Origin: an uncultured Clostridium sp.
GTDB taxonomy: Bacteria; Bacillota; Clostridia; Clostridiales; Clostridiaceae
Assembly (NCBI GenBank): GCA_937927335.1
Contig: CALBDU010000004.1
Span: 248,001-312,000 of the forward strand
Reading direction: 5' to 3'
Length of the DNA stretch: 64,000 nucleotides
Shown here: in pieces, positions 1-7,952 of the stretch
Layout of the letters: the number at the start of each line of letters is the position of its first letter
How positions within the stretch are numbered: the first letter of the stretch is position 1
Program-made: the position numbers and the translations under genes
The notes under the pieces: model-generated
The model's database searches: none
What the model saw: only the letters and a program-made list of their open reading frames with translations
What the model was told of the DNA's origin: nothing

Positions 1-424
1 TATTTTGGTATGAGTTTTCAACTCTGCATTTATCTAACTCAAGTTTATTGTTTGATTCATCATAATGTTTTAAATTGCCTGATATAACCAAAATATTTCC
101 TTTTTTGATATTTTTATCAACATAATAATCAAAGAAACATTCAATAGAAGTATTAGCAAGCTCATATGTAATAGTGTCTGAGTTTTCATTAATGTCATCA
201 ACTTTTATAGGTATAAGAATATATTTATCCTCATTCTTGCTTGAATAATCGGACATAAATTGCTGAACACTTTTATCGGAGCTTTTAATAAAATCTTGGA
301 CTAAAGTGGTTGATGCATATTCTCTTTTCTCATTTAAAAATATCTGTTTACTATGACTTACATATCCAATTCTTATTATTGCAATTACAAAAATAATGCC
401 TATAACAGTAAGGAACTTTTTCAT
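1..424 (-). CDS. Exported/membrane-anchored protein of unknown function, partial
   Basis: The frame is open from an ATG at 424 to the left edge with no stop, so the C-terminus lies outside the window. A good ribosome binding site (GGGAGGTT) precedes the ATG. The visible product is about 141 residues: a short basic N-terminus, one hydrophobic segment (about residues 4-20, signal anchor or uncleaved signal), then a soluble part. Near the visible end, the stretch with KKGNILVISGNLKHY followed by KLELDKCRVEN has the alternating strand pattern of OB-fold (tRNA_anti-like) exported proteins. That family guess is inference only. The gene reads away from the tRNA-like gene to its right. Confidence 0.7.
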   Translation of the reverse strand, partial: MKKFLTVIGIIFVIAIIRIGYVSHSKQIFLNEKREYASTTLVQDFIKSSDKSVQQFMSDYSSKNEDKYILIPIKVDDINENSDTITYELANTSIECFFDYYVDKNIKKGNILVISGNLKHYDESNNKLELDKCRVENSYQN

Positions 425-890
425 TTAATAACCTCCCAGCAATATATTAATCTCTTTTTATAATTCTACATATTTTACTAAAATCCTCTTTAATGTTATT
501 TATTGTAATAAAGATATATATCTTTTATATAAATTAGCTAAAGTAACGAAGAACTATAGAAAATATGATGTAATTGCGAATTTAGTGAGATTGTATTATT
601 TATAATCTTCTTGTAGTAATCATAACGGTTATTAACTCATATGGCTAAAACTCATGTGATTTTTGCTGTATGTAAATTATGAGTGGAGCGGAATGCGAAT
701 AGAATTATTAACTATATTATATGAAAGAAAAGCCATTTCATCATAAGTTTATATGTTTTGAGGTTTTATTTTAATAGATGTGAAGCAATTAAAAATGAAT
801 CATGTTTGACATTAATTTCAATTGTGTGTAACATGTAAAATATGAGGTGGACTGATATGCAGTCAAATTTCAAAATGTACTAAACACAAG
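425..890. other. Intergenic region without a recognisable gene
   Basis: AT-rich sequence between the exported protein and the tRNA-Sec-like gene. I see no ribosome binding site followed by a convincing frame, no T-run hairpin and no RNA family signature. In many clostridia selB lies immediately upstream of selC; nothing resembling selB is present here. Confidence 0.5.
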
Positions 891-898
891 ATATATAA

Positions 899-996
899 GT
901 GGGCGGACAGAGGTTAAAGCTTTTAGCCAGTCTTCAAAACTGTGTTGCCGTGCTAAGACCACGACGGGTGGGTTCGATTCCCACATACTCCCGCCA
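899..996 (+). tRNA. selC: Selenocysteine tRNA-like gene (anticodon UCA), 5' acceptor strand anomalous
   Basis: The anticodon loop CTTCAAA (932-938) carries UCA and is identical to the usual tRNA-Sec loop. A long variable arm follows (about 945-967). The T arm GTGGG-TTCGATT-CCCAC is perfect, and an 8-nt 3' acceptor strand, discriminator G993 and encoded CCA (994-996) match tRNA-Sec layout. A D stem can be drawn from 912-917 with 923-928. The expected 5' acceptor strand would be complementary to ATACTCCC, but the bases at the expected place (about 891-898) are atatataa and do not pair. Only GGCGG (902-906) can pair, with CCGCC (991-995), and out of register. The gene is either a rearranged pseudogene or folds unusually. 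A terminator follows directly. Confidence 0.7.
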
Positions 997-1006
997 ATTG
1001 AGATTT

Positions 1007-1027
1007 AAGCCCTTCGGGGCTTTTTTT
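1007..1027 (+). terminator. Terminator after the tRNA-Sec-like gene
   Basis: Stem AAGCCC / GGGGCTT with a TTC loop, followed by seven T residues. It starts 11 nt after the encoded CCA and is a normal intrinsic terminator for the tRNA transcript. Confidence 0.85.
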
Positions 1028-1030
1028 ATT

Positions 1031-1132
1031 TTAAATATAAATTTTACCACCTTTTTCCCAGGCAATCTGTTCTAAGCTCATACCTTCAAGTTGTATTTCT
1101 GGAATTATGGTAATTGGCGGTACTGCATCCAA
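1031..1132 (-). pseudogene. Possible remnant of a SymE-like toxin gene
   Basis: The minus strand is open for about 34 residues ending at a TAA (plus 1031-1033). Its text, with PPITIIPEIQLEGMSL and then EKGGKIYI, loosely follows the SymE pattern (hydrophobic-P-x-hydrophobic-x-L-x-G-x-x-L ... G-x-x-I). No start codon or ribosome binding site is present and the usual C-terminal strand is missing. Family assignment rests only on this short pattern. Confidence 0.2.
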
Positions 1133-1402
1133 TCGGAGCAAAATTTTTATTAAAAGTCCGCAACCATTTCAATAAGAACGTAACTTTATATACCGGACTG
1201 CTTTTATCATTCCAATCGGGAGTCCAACTTTATGTCCGCGCTCCCATCTGTGCAAAATTTCAAGTAGTGTGCAGATTTTTTGGATTAATAATTAATTTTC
1301 GGCTATATTTTGTGTAAATTATGGGTTTATACGTTAAATTTCAGATATATTTACGTTTATTTTGAACATTAATTGAAATTTTGCTCACTTTCGCCAAAAA
1401 TT

Positions 1403-1514
1403 CAAGGTTCGCGTTTCTCAAGTCACTAATGAAGAGTTCCAATCTCATCGGGCAAGGCTGGAGTTTCTCAAATCTCTAATAAAGTATTACCAATCTCTCA
1501 TAGTCAAGGTCGGA
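1403..1514. repeat. Imperfect tandem repeat of about 50 nt
   Basis: Unit 1 (1403-1452) and unit 2 (1453-1504) both open with CAAGG, contain GTTTCTCAA followed by TCNCTAAT, an AAGAG/AAAG run and CCAATCTC. A third copy begins at 1505 with CAAGGTCGG and stops. It is not a CRISPR: there are no constant repeats separated by unique spacers. Confidence 0.6.
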
Positions 1515-1755
1515 TAACCTTAAAGATTAAAATCATCCATAAACTAAGCTTGTCTACGCTTTTATATGAGGCAACAACCAAAAAGTACATCCAAGAGCAA
1601 GAAAACACCACATCATATACGGCGATAAATTTGTAATGGAAATTTGAAAAATCGTATATAGTCTAATTATGTCAAACGAAATATTTGGAAATATAAAGGT
1701 TTATTAAAATTAATGTAGAATATTTAGTAATTAATAAGGATAAGGAGGTGTCATA

Positions 1756-1887
1756 ATGAAAAACTTAGTTAAGAGATCAATGAAATTGTTTGGTAGTGTT
1801 GCTTTATTATTAGGTGTATTAGTGATTGGACCTAATTCTTCCTTTTTTGCATACCAGCCAAAATGCCCAGATGAACTTCTGAAGTAA
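1756..1887 (+). CDS. agrD: AgrD-type cyclic autoinducer precursor peptide
   Basis: This 43-residue peptide starts 6 nt after an AAGGAGGTG site. It has an amphipathic/hydrophobic N-terminal leader (MKNLVKRSMKLFGSVALLLG), a short core, and the charged tail QPKCPDELLK, which matches the P-x-x-P-x-E-L-x-K tail of AgrD precursors. It sits directly upstream of agrB. In AgrD families the residue five positions from the end of the core is Cys or Ser and closes a (thio)lactone with the core C-terminus. Here that position is Ser in S-F-F-A-Y, and the only Cys lies in the tail, which points to a serine lactone. The ring boundary is inferred by analogy, not shown. No agrC or agrA is adjacent. Confidence 0.88.
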   Translation: MKNLVKRSMKLFGSVALLLGVLVIGPNSSFFAYQPKCPDELLK

Positions 1888-1903
1888 AGACATATTCAAT
1901 GAA

Positions 1904-1929
1904 ATGAGAGCCTAAGACTCTCATTTTGC
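1904..1929 (+). terminator. Hairpin between agrD and agrB
   Basis: Perfect 7-bp stem ATGAGAG / CTCTCAT with a 7-nt loop followed by a short T-rich run. Placed between the peptide gene and agrB, it could partially terminate transcription or stabilise the upstream message, giving more AgrD than AgrB. That role is inferred. Confidence 0.6.
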
Positions 1930-1967
1930 TTTAACAATATATTATTTTGAAATAAGGATGATAATTA

Positions 1968-2537
1968 ATGGATATAATTACAACTAAAATAGTAGATTTT
2001 ATCAGTAAAACTAATCCTGAGTTTACTGATTTAGAATTAAAAAAAATGAAATATGGCTTAATATGCTTTTTTAATGAGATTACTAAACTAATCCCATATT
2101 ACATACTCTTTAATTTATTTGGATTGCAGTGGTATTTCCTTGTAGCCATAATCTTTTTTAGTTCATTGAGGTTGTTTATAGGGGGATATCATGCTAAAAC
2201 CTATTGGGGTTGCTTTTTCTTTAGTTTGGTTCTTTTATGCATAATAGTTTTTGCAGGTATAACCATAAAAATGAATTTTATATCCATAGCAATTTTGTTG
2301 CTAATCTCCTACATCTTAATTTATATCTTTGCGCCAGTGGATAATGTAAACAAAAGAATACTAAGTAAGGAAAGATATATGAGGCTAAAGTATATATCTA
2401 TAATGATAATAGCTCTATTATCATTATTATGTTTGATAATACCTGATCGATATAAAGTTACTGCTATATTATCAATTGCTGCTGCAATAATTATGATGCT
2501 GGCTGGAAAATTGGATAACATCAGGATCCACCAATAA
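1968..2537 (+). CDS. agrB: AgrB-type membrane endopeptidase processing the AgrD peptide
   Basis: This 189-residue integral membrane protein belongs to the accessory gene regulator B family. AgrB cleaves the C-terminal tail of AgrD and closes the (thio)lactone ring at the membrane. The catalytic pair is visible as His75 and Cys82 in GGYHAKTYWGC, with the same H-x6-C spacing as Staphylococcus aureus AgrB (His77/Cys84). Several hydrophobic segments follow (about 43-67, 82-105, 107-122, 144-178). The length is normal for the family. A weak AAGGA site precedes the ATG. It follows agrD by 80 nt with a hairpin between, and no receptor kinase is present nearby, so the partner AgrC/AgrA must be elsewhere or absent. 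Confidence 0.92.
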   Translation: MDIITTKIVDFISKTNPEFTDLELKKMKYGLICFFNEITKLIPYYILFNLFGLQWYFLVAIIFFSSLRLFIGGYHAKTYWGCFFFSLVLLCIIVFAGITIKMNFISIAILLLISYILIYIFAPVDNVNKRILSKERYMRLKYISIMIIALLSLLCLIIPDRYKVTAILSIAAAIIMMLAGKLDNIRIHQ

Positions 2538-2597
2538 GGATATATGGGATTTGGAAGCGCTTGTTTTTTAGTATAAATAGTCCTAACCTTTGAATTT

Positions 2598-2623
2598 AAG
2601 CCCCACGGGGTTTTTTCTTTTTT
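2598..2623 (+). terminator. Terminator after agrB
   Basis: GCCCC-AC-GGGG stem flanked by AA on the left and a long T-rich run on the right, 60 nt downstream of the agrB stop. Confidence 0.7.
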
Positions 2624-2946
2624 CGAATTTTGACGAAAAAAAGAGCCATAAAGGCCCAAAGTAAGAGAATAAAAGTATTATATCAGATTCTGGCGAAAAG
2701 TAAAGCGGCAAAATCCAGAGCATAAGGTGAAAATGGCTCTTATGGAGAGATTGTTTGAGATTATCTGGTTATAAATATAAATAGAATAAAATGACAACCA
2801 TGCTGCTGGTATTAAGATTATGATTTTAATTTAACAAATAATTAAAATATTTTGAAAAATTAAAACAATACTTAAAATTTTGTTGCAATATATAGGAAAA
2901 TTTTGTATTATTATAGTAGATGCTTATGGAACCGAGGGGAACTATT
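2624..2946. other. Intergenic region, nothing recognised
   Basis: AT-rich sequence between the agrB terminator and the next small gene. Frames on both strands lack ribosome binding sites and protein-like composition. The end of the stretch presumably holds the promoter of the gene at 2947. Confidence 0.4.
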
Positions 2947-3141
2947 ATGAATATCAATTTTAAGGAATACTTGATTAAGTCTGTTCAAAACCGAAGAAAT
3001 GAAATAATAGAATATAAAGATATGATTGCGTATATGGACAAATTGGGGAATTGCAATGTAAAAGCTGAAAGCATAAGAGAAATGATTAATCAGCAGCAAA
3101 GCCTGCTATATGCATGGGAAACTATACTGGATGAACTTTAG
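2947..3141 (+). CDS. Small hypothetical protein, helical
   Basis: The product has 64 residues, starting at the ATG preceded by GAGGGGAAC; the in-frame ATG at 2920 has no comparable site. The sequence is charged and helix-rich (MNINFKEYLIKSVQNRRNEI, then REMINQQQSLLYAWETILDEL-type residues), with no signal peptide or membrane segment and one cysteine. It is likely a soluble cytoplasmic protein. I do not recognise the family. It converges with the next gene onto a shared hairpin terminator. Confidence 0.65.
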   Translation: MNINFKEYLIKSVQNRRNEIIEYKDMIAYMDKLGNCNVKAESIREMINQQQSLLYAWETILDEL

Positions 3142-3162
3142 TTTTCCTTTTATTCATGAGAA

Positions 3163-3186
3163 AAGCCCGAACACCGGGCTTGCTTT
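3163..3186. terminator. Bidirectional terminator between convergent small genes
   Basis: Stem AAGCCCG / CGGGCTT with an AACAC loop, with T residues on the right and A residues on the left (T on the other strand). It lies between two convergent genes and can serve both. Confidence 0.8.
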
Positions 3187-3401
3187 TATTTCTCGGAGAT
3201 TTCTGCCTTCACATCAATAAGACCGTTATACAACTCACTGAGATCACTTTCACTCATGGTATTCAAATTTAATATTCCGCTTCTATCGTTGCCTAAATCC
3301 CAATGAAGACTGCCTTTTTTTATTTTGCAGTCAAAACCGTTCAAATTAAACTCCTGACCTTCCAAAGAATTAATTAAGTTTTGAACATTTTCCTTTAACA
3401 T
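3186..3401 (-). CDS. Small acidic hypothetical protein
   Basis: The product has 71 residues, read from an ATG preceded by GGGAGGAATACAT. It begins MLKENVQNLINSLEGQEFNL and contains a central strand-rich part (GFDCKIKKGSLHWDLG) and an acidic helical tail. There is no signal peptide or membrane segment, and the single Cys is in the centre. The protein looks like a compact cytoplasmic domain; I do not know its function. Confidence 0.7.
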   Translation of the reverse strand: MLKENVQNLINSLEGQEFNLNGFDCKIKKGSLHWDLGNDRSGILNLNTMSESDLSELYNGLIDVKAEISEK

Positions 3402-3550
3402 ATGTATTCCTCCCTTAATTAATTTATTTTACTAGTTATACTACATTTGTCAGTATAAGTCAATAGTATTTCATCAAGGCTGCTGAATAAATAATTTAAT
3501 TATACAAACAATAATATCGTAAAAATTTATTATTCAGGGAGGAAATAATT

Positions 3551-3736
3551 ATGAATATGAAAGCTGAAAAAATGAGCAAACCAAATGATGGTATCAGATG
3601 TATGGTTAATACCTGTCACTATTATATGTCCGGTGACCACTGCAGTGCCTCACAGATAGAAGTTGGGCCAAGAAATGCTAATGATTCACAGGAAACCGAC
3701 TGTGCAACATTTATTCCAGAAGGACAGATGCACTAA
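3551..3736 (+). CDS. DUF1540 family cysteine-rich small protein
   Basis: This 61-residue protein starts after GGGAGGAAATAATT. The pattern I-x-C-x-V-x-x-C-x-Y ... C-x-A-x-x-I-x-V ... S-x-E-T-x-C-x-x-F is that of DUF1540 domains, which occur singly or doubled in clostridial small proteins. Cysteines lie at about residues 18, 23, 33 and 52. Such a four-Cys arrangement suggests metal binding, but no function is established that I know of. It stands alone, between a divergent small gene and comEC. Confidence 0.85.
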   Translation: MNMKAEKMSKPNDGIRCMVNTCHYYMSGDHCSASQIEVGPRNANDSQETDCATFIPEGQMH

Positions 3737-3818
3737 GAAATTTGTACCGCTTATTCTAAGAATAGGCGGTATTTTGTTTAACAAGTTTTTTTCTGGATAA
3801 AATTAAAATGGTGATTTA

Positions 3819-5492
3819 ATGGAAAGACCTCTTGTCTTTAATGCAATATCATTATTCATGGGTTCTCTGGCAGCCTTAATATTTTTCAGCAGTATAACGG
3901 CAGGTGCAGCTTTAGCCGCACTTTTTTTAGGTCTGCTGTATTTTACCAGAAATAAAAAAGATTTTCTATTAGTAATGCTTTTTTTTATCTTGGGACTAAT
4001 AAGCTTCAGCCTTTATTTCAGTGTGAATATGGGGGATAGAGCAGTAATAAGAATTACAGAGAAAAAATATTATTATTATCTCGGGGACTTCCAGGGCAGA
4101 AAAATAATAATGCAGGGCAATATAAAAGGGATAAAGGAAGGACAGAAAATTAGTGCTGCTGGATCCTTTAAGAGGGAAAGTGATTATAAAAGGGGCATTG
4201 CAGGCATATATACCATAAAAAGCTATACTGTGGAAAAAGGCGGTCTAATTTCAGTATTTTACAGTATGAAAAATAATATGTACATGAATTTTAAAGCTAT
4301 ACTTGGCGACAAAAATTCAGCTCTTTTAATGGCCCTTTGTTTTGGGGATACAAGCTGGCTTACTAATACCCAGATGAATGAATTTAACAGGCTTGGAGTA
4401 ATTCATGCAATAAGTGTATCAGGTTTTCATATGGCAGTGGTTTACGGGGTTATGGAAAAGGTTATGGGATTGCGGGCTGCTCTGCCTGCCGCTTTGCTGT
4501 ATTCAATATTTACAGGGATGCAGGCAGCTACTATGAGGGCTTTTATCATGATATTTGTTTTAAAGCTTTCCAGGCTTGTTTGGAAAAACTATGACAGTAT
4601 ATCTTCACTGGCACTGGCGGCGATGCTGCTTCTCGTTATTAAACCCTGGTATATCCTGGATATCGGTTTTATGTTGTCCTTTCTTTCAACCCTTGGTATT
4701 ATACTTTTTTATAAAAAGCTTAACAGATTTTTTTATTTACTGCCGGAAAAGCTTAATGAAACCTTAAGTATTAGCCTAAGCGCCCAGTTGTTTTCACTGC
4801 CCTTTACGGCCTTTACCCTTCAGCAGTTTAGTGCCGGCTTTCTTTTAGGGAATCTTGTTTTGCTTCCATTTTACTCCATTCTTGTTTTGCTTGGGAATGC
4901 AGCACTGCTTATTAGCTTTTCAACTTTTCTATTCGGCTCTCTGTGCGGGTATATTTCAATAATTTTAAAGTCTATGGAAGGTGCAGCCTACCTGCTTTTG
5001 AAGCTAAGTCCTGAAGTGCAGTACTTCAGCTGGCTTTATGGTGCGGCGCTGCTTTTGATATATTTAAGCTTCATTTTTTACAAGAAGGGATATAAATATA
5101 CCTTATATTATCCTATATTTGTAATACTATTTTTATGTATAAACAGCTTTGCATTTTTCCCACAGGTTATATATCAAAGGCTTCAGGGCGGCAGCAGCAT
5201 ACTTGTCAATTATAAAGCACAGCGCGTGCTGATTTGCAGCTATGACTGCACAAAGGTAAGGGATATATATAAATTAAAGGAGGAGTATGGTGTAACAAAA
5301 GTTGTTGCAAATGCTTCCGGCATAATAAATGTGGGGGACATGAAGATAAGAATTGATACAGCTGAGGGGTGTTACTTCAGTAACATTGATATAAACGTTG
5401 GCGGCAGTATTTATTCCATTAAAAATAAATATTTGGAGGAATCACCGGATTTATATGTTATAATTTTAAATAGATTATTTCATTTCTCTTAA
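3819..5492 (+). CDS. comEC: ComEC/Rec2 family membrane protein lacking a normal nuclease-like domain
   Basis: This 557-residue polytopic membrane protein is related to the DNA uptake channel ComEC. The N-terminus has a few membrane segments and a DUF4131-like part, then the competence domain (about 150-420) with FNRLGVIHAISVSGFHMAV and the helices that follow. Typical ComEC proteins run to 700-800 residues and end in a metallo-beta-lactamase-like domain with HxHxDH. Here the C-terminal 110 residues keep only GGSSILVNYKAQRVLICSYD-like text, reminiscent of the first strands of that domain, with no metal motif. It is followed by holA after 12 nt, the usual clostridial arrangement. Confidence 0.85.
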   Translation: MERPLVFNAISLFMGSLAALIFFSSITAGAALAALFLGLLYFTRNKKDFLLVMLFFILGLISFSLYFSVNMGDRAVIRITEKKYYYYLGDFQGRKIIMQGNIKGIKEGQKISAAGSFKRESDYKRGIAGIYTIKSYTVEKGGLISVFYSMKNNMYMNFKAILGDKNSALLMALCFGDTSWLTNTQMNEFNRLGVIHAISVSGFHMAVVYGVMEKVMGLRAALPAALLYSIFTGMQAATMRAFIMIFVLKLSRLVWKNYDSISSLALAAMLLLVIKPWYILDIGFMLSFLSTLGIILFYKKLNRFFYLLPEKLNETLSISLSAQLFSLPFTAFTLQQFSAGFLLGNLVLLPFYSILVLLGNAALLISFSTFLFGSLCGYISIILKSMEGAAYLLLKLSPEVQYFSWLYGAALLLIYLSFIFYKKGYKYTLYYPIFVILFLCINSFAFFPQVIYQRLQGGSSILVNYKAQRVLICSYDCTKVRDIYKLKEEYGVTKVVANASGIINVGDMKIRIDTAEGCYFSNIDINVGGSIYSIKNKYLEESPDLYVIILNRLFHFS

Positions 5493-5504
5493 CGGAGGGT
5501 TACG

Positions 5505-6506
5505 GTGAAGAACAAATATATATTTTATGGCATAGATGAAAGACTTATTATGGACCAGGTAAAAGCCATAATAAAAAATAATGTAGATGATAGCTTTAAG
5601 GAGCTTAACCTTATAAAATTTGACGGCAGCACATTGGATAATTTTGATGATGTAATCAATGCCTGCCAGACTTATCCCTTTATGAGCGAAAAAAAGGTGG
5701 TGCTGATCAGCAGAGCCAATTTTCTTAATGACAGTAAAGGAGAAGCTAACAGGGCGGGCTTTGAGAAGCTTTTTAAACAGCTTATGGATTACCTTGAACA
5801 GGTGCCGGACCATTGTATTTTAATTGCATATATAGTTTTAAACAATAAAAGGGATAAAACCACCGACAGGCTTAAAAAGCTTGAAAAGAAGGCTGAGGTT
5901 TCAAAGATAGAAAAGGCCTCCGGTGCAAAGCTTGAAGCCAGGGTGCTGGAGCTATTCAAATGTCGGGGACGGAATATAGGGAAGATTGAACTTAAAGCCT
6001 TTGTGGATAAAATGCAGGATAACAATATGGATATCATTAATAACGAGGTGGAAAAGCTATGCTGCTTCACTATGGGCAGGGACATAAAAAGGCAGGATAT
6101 AGGCTTCCTTTTTACTGAAGCAAGTGATGATGATATATTCGACCTTATCAATCCATTGTCCCAGAAAAAGCCCAGGGAAGCTCTTAAGGTCCTGGATGAG
6201 CTTCTATTTAAGGGTGGAAAGGTTAATTATATCCTGAATATGATTGAGAAGCAGTTTATATTGCTTTTAAAGGTAAAGCTATATGAAAAAAGCGGCAGGG
6301 ATAAGGAATCCACTGCAAAGGAACTTAAGCTTTCACCCTTCAGGTATGACATAATTTCAAACCAGAGCAGGAAGTTTTCAGAAAGGCAGCTCCAGAGGAT
6401 CCTGGATTTATCCATGGAATCTGAAAGAAAAATGAAAACCTCACCCACAGACGACAAAACTGAGCTGGAGCTTCTTATTGTCAATATAACAGCATTAAAT
6501 AAATAA
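5505..6506 (+). CDS. holA: DNA polymerase III delta subunit
   Basis: The product has 333 residues, starting at GTG (5505) after GGAGGGTTAC. HolA opens the sliding clamp as part of the clamp loader during replication. The N-terminal AAA-like domain begins NKYIFYGIDERLIMDQ, followed by a middle domain (SDDDIFDLINPLSQKKPREA) and a C-terminal helical collar. Length and order fit the family. It follows comEC closely and ends in a shared terminator with convergent rpsT. Confidence 0.92.
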   Translation: MKNKYIFYGIDERLIMDQVKAIIKNNVDDSFKELNLIKFDGSTLDNFDDVINACQTYPFMSEKKVVLISRANFLNDSKGEANRAGFEKLFKQLMDYLEQVPDHCILIAYIVLNNKRDKTTDRLKKLEKKAEVSKIEKASGAKLEARVLELFKCRGRNIGKIELKAFVDKMQDNNMDIINNEVEKLCCFTMGRDIKRQDIGFLFTEASDDDIFDLINPLSQKKPREALKVLDELLFKGGKVNYILNMIEKQFILLLKVKLYEKSGRDKESTAKELKLSPFRYDIISNQSRKFSERQLQRILDLSMESERKMKTSPTDDKTELELLIVNITALNK

Positions 6507-6538
6507 GGCTTTACCACAAAATGGTAAAGCCTTTTTAT
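6505..6538. terminator. Bidirectional terminator of holA and rpsT
   Basis: An 11-bp stem AAGGCTTTACC / GGTAAAGCCTT with a 7-nt loop, followed by TTTTTATTA. It overlaps the holA stop and lies between convergent genes. Confidence 0.85.
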
Positions 6539-6804
6539 TATGCGTTTAACGCATTTAATTTTGCTGCTAATCTTGACTTTGTTCTTGCTGCCTTGTTCTT
6601 ATGTATAACTCCTTTTGAAGCAGCCATATCCAATGATTTTGTAGCGGATACGAATGCAGCTTTGCTGTTATCGGAATTACCTTCAGCTATTGCAGTCTCA
6701 AACTTCTTTATAGTAGTCTTTAAAGCAGATTTTATAATCTTGTTCCTTAAAGTCTTAGTTTCGATTACTTTTATTCTTTTCTTTGCTGATTTAACGTTTG
6801 CCAT
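6538..6804 (-). CDS. rpsT: 30S ribosomal protein S20
   Basis: The product has 88 residues, starting MANVKSAKKRIKVIETKTLR, the typical lysine-rich, all-helical S20. It binds 16S rRNA in the small subunit. A GGGGGTGAAAAG site precedes the ATG. Its position convergent to holA and divergent from gpr is the standard Firmicute layout. Confidence 0.97.
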   Translation of the reverse strand: MANVKSAKKRIKVIETKTLRNKIIKSALKTTIKKFETAIAEGNSDNSKAAFVSATKSLDMAASKGVIHKNKAARTKSRLAAKLNALNA

Positions 6805-6882
6805 CTTTTCACCCCCTTGTATTTTTATAAGGTCTCTGCAGCTTTGGGGAAATCTGCAAGATTTTTCTTATTAACACATGCA

Positions 6883-6911
6883 ATTATAACATTAAATTTT
6901 GTGTACTTCAA
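6883..6911 (-). promoter_or_regulatory. Sigma-A type promoter of rpsT
   Basis: On the minus strand TTGAAG (plus 6906-6911) and TATAAT (plus 6883-6888) are separated by 17 nt. A leader of about 75 nt lies between it and the rpsT start. Confidence 0.75.
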
Positions 6912-6967
6912 GTAAAATATGCAAATAATATATTTTATTAATAGATTTATTTGAAAGGAGAATATGT

Positions 6968-7939
6968 ATGATAAATGTAAGAACAGATCTGGCGGTTGAA
7001 GCAAGGGAACTGTATGAGAATGAAAACCCGGATACCCCGGGAGTGGAAAGCTATACTGAAGACAAGGAGGGTATAAAGGTAAGCTGTGTAAGGATAAAGG
7101 ATGAGGAAGGGGAAAGAAAAATGGGCAAGGTAAGAGGTGACTATATCACCATTGAAATGCCTGAATTTACTCATTATGACGGCGATACCATGGATTCAGT
7201 CAGCAAGGTTTTGGGTGAAACATTATCGAAAATGATTAATATAAACAAGAGTATGACCGCTTTGGTGGTGGGACTTGGCAATTGGAACATAACTCCGGAT
7301 GCACTGGGGCCAAAGGTGGTTTCAAAGCTCCTTATTACCAGGCACCTTAAACAGCTTATCCCTGATGAAATCGATGAAGGAATAAGACCGGTTTGTGCAG
7401 TAGCCCCAGGGGTTCTTGGACTAACTGGTATAGAGACCTCTGAAATTGTAAGAGGAGTAGTGGATAGGGTAAAGCCCGATATAGTTATATGCATAGATGC
7501 CCTTGCATCAAGAAGAATGGAAAGAGTAAATACCACAATTCAGATAGGCAACACAGGAATAGCTCCCGGATCAGGTGTTCAAAACAGCAGAATGGAACTC
7601 AGCCGCAAAACTTTGGGCATTCCCGTTATTGCCATAGGAGTGCCTACGGTGGTGGATGCAGCTACAATGGCAAATGACACAATAGACCTTGTCATAGATG
7701 AGCTAATTGAGAATTCTGATAAAACAAAGGGCTTATATTCCATGCTCAAATCCATAGACAGAGATGAAAAGGAAAAGATGATCCATGAAATATTAAATCC
7801 CTATGTGGGGAGCCTTATGGTAACACCAAAAGAGGTGGACCTGGTTATGGATTCACTGTCAAAGGTTATTGCTAACGGCATAAATATTTCTCTTCAGCCA
7901 GCACTGGGCCTTGAGGATATCAACAGATACATGAGTTAG
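6968..7939 (+). CDS. gpr: GPR germination endopeptidase
   Basis: The product has 323 residues, starting 5-6 nt after GAAAGGAGAATATGT. GPR is made as a zymogen in the developing spore and degrades small acid-soluble proteins at germination. The N-terminal propeptide region has NVRTDLAVEARELYE, followed by the conserved VVGLGNWNITPDALGPKVV and the C-terminal helical part. Length is normal for clostridial GPR. It sits next to spoIIP as in other spore-formers. Confidence 0.95.
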   Translation: MINVRTDLAVEARELYENENPDTPGVESYTEDKEGIKVSCVRIKDEEGERKMGKVRGDYITIEMPEFTHYDGDTMDSVSKVLGETLSKMININKSMTALVVGLGNWNITPDALGPKVVSKLLITRHLKQLIPDEIDEGIRPVCAVAPGVLGLTGIETSEIVRGVVDRVKPDIVICIDALASRRMERVNTTIQIGNTGIAPGSGVQNSRMELSRKTLGIPVIAIGVPTVVDAATMANDTIDLVIDELIENSDKTKGLYSMLKSIDRDEKEKMIHEILNPYVGSLMVTPKEVDLVMDSLSKVIANGINISLQPALGLEDINRYMS

Positions 7940-7952
7940 CCTGGGGACAACT

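Larger units (their letters stand above)
1028..1755. other. Long non-coding, apparently decayed stretch
   Basis: No frame here has a convincing start, ribosome binding site and protein-like composition. The visible contents are the possible SymE remnant at the left end, an imperfect tandem repeat near 1403-1514, and the AT-rich leader of agrD at the right end. Confidence 0.5.

Noticed and set aside
1114..1317. 67-codon plus-strand frame
   Set aside because: No ribosome binding site, no recognisable composition, and it lies in a stretch that looks decayed; on the other strand a better protein-like fragment overlaps its start.
1403..1514. CRISPR array
   Set aside because: Only two to three diverged units without constant repeats or spacers, and no cas genes anywhere in the window.
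2321..2659. 112-codon minus-strand frame antisense to agrB
   Set aside because: It is the shadow of a hydrophobic gene and crosses the agrB terminator.
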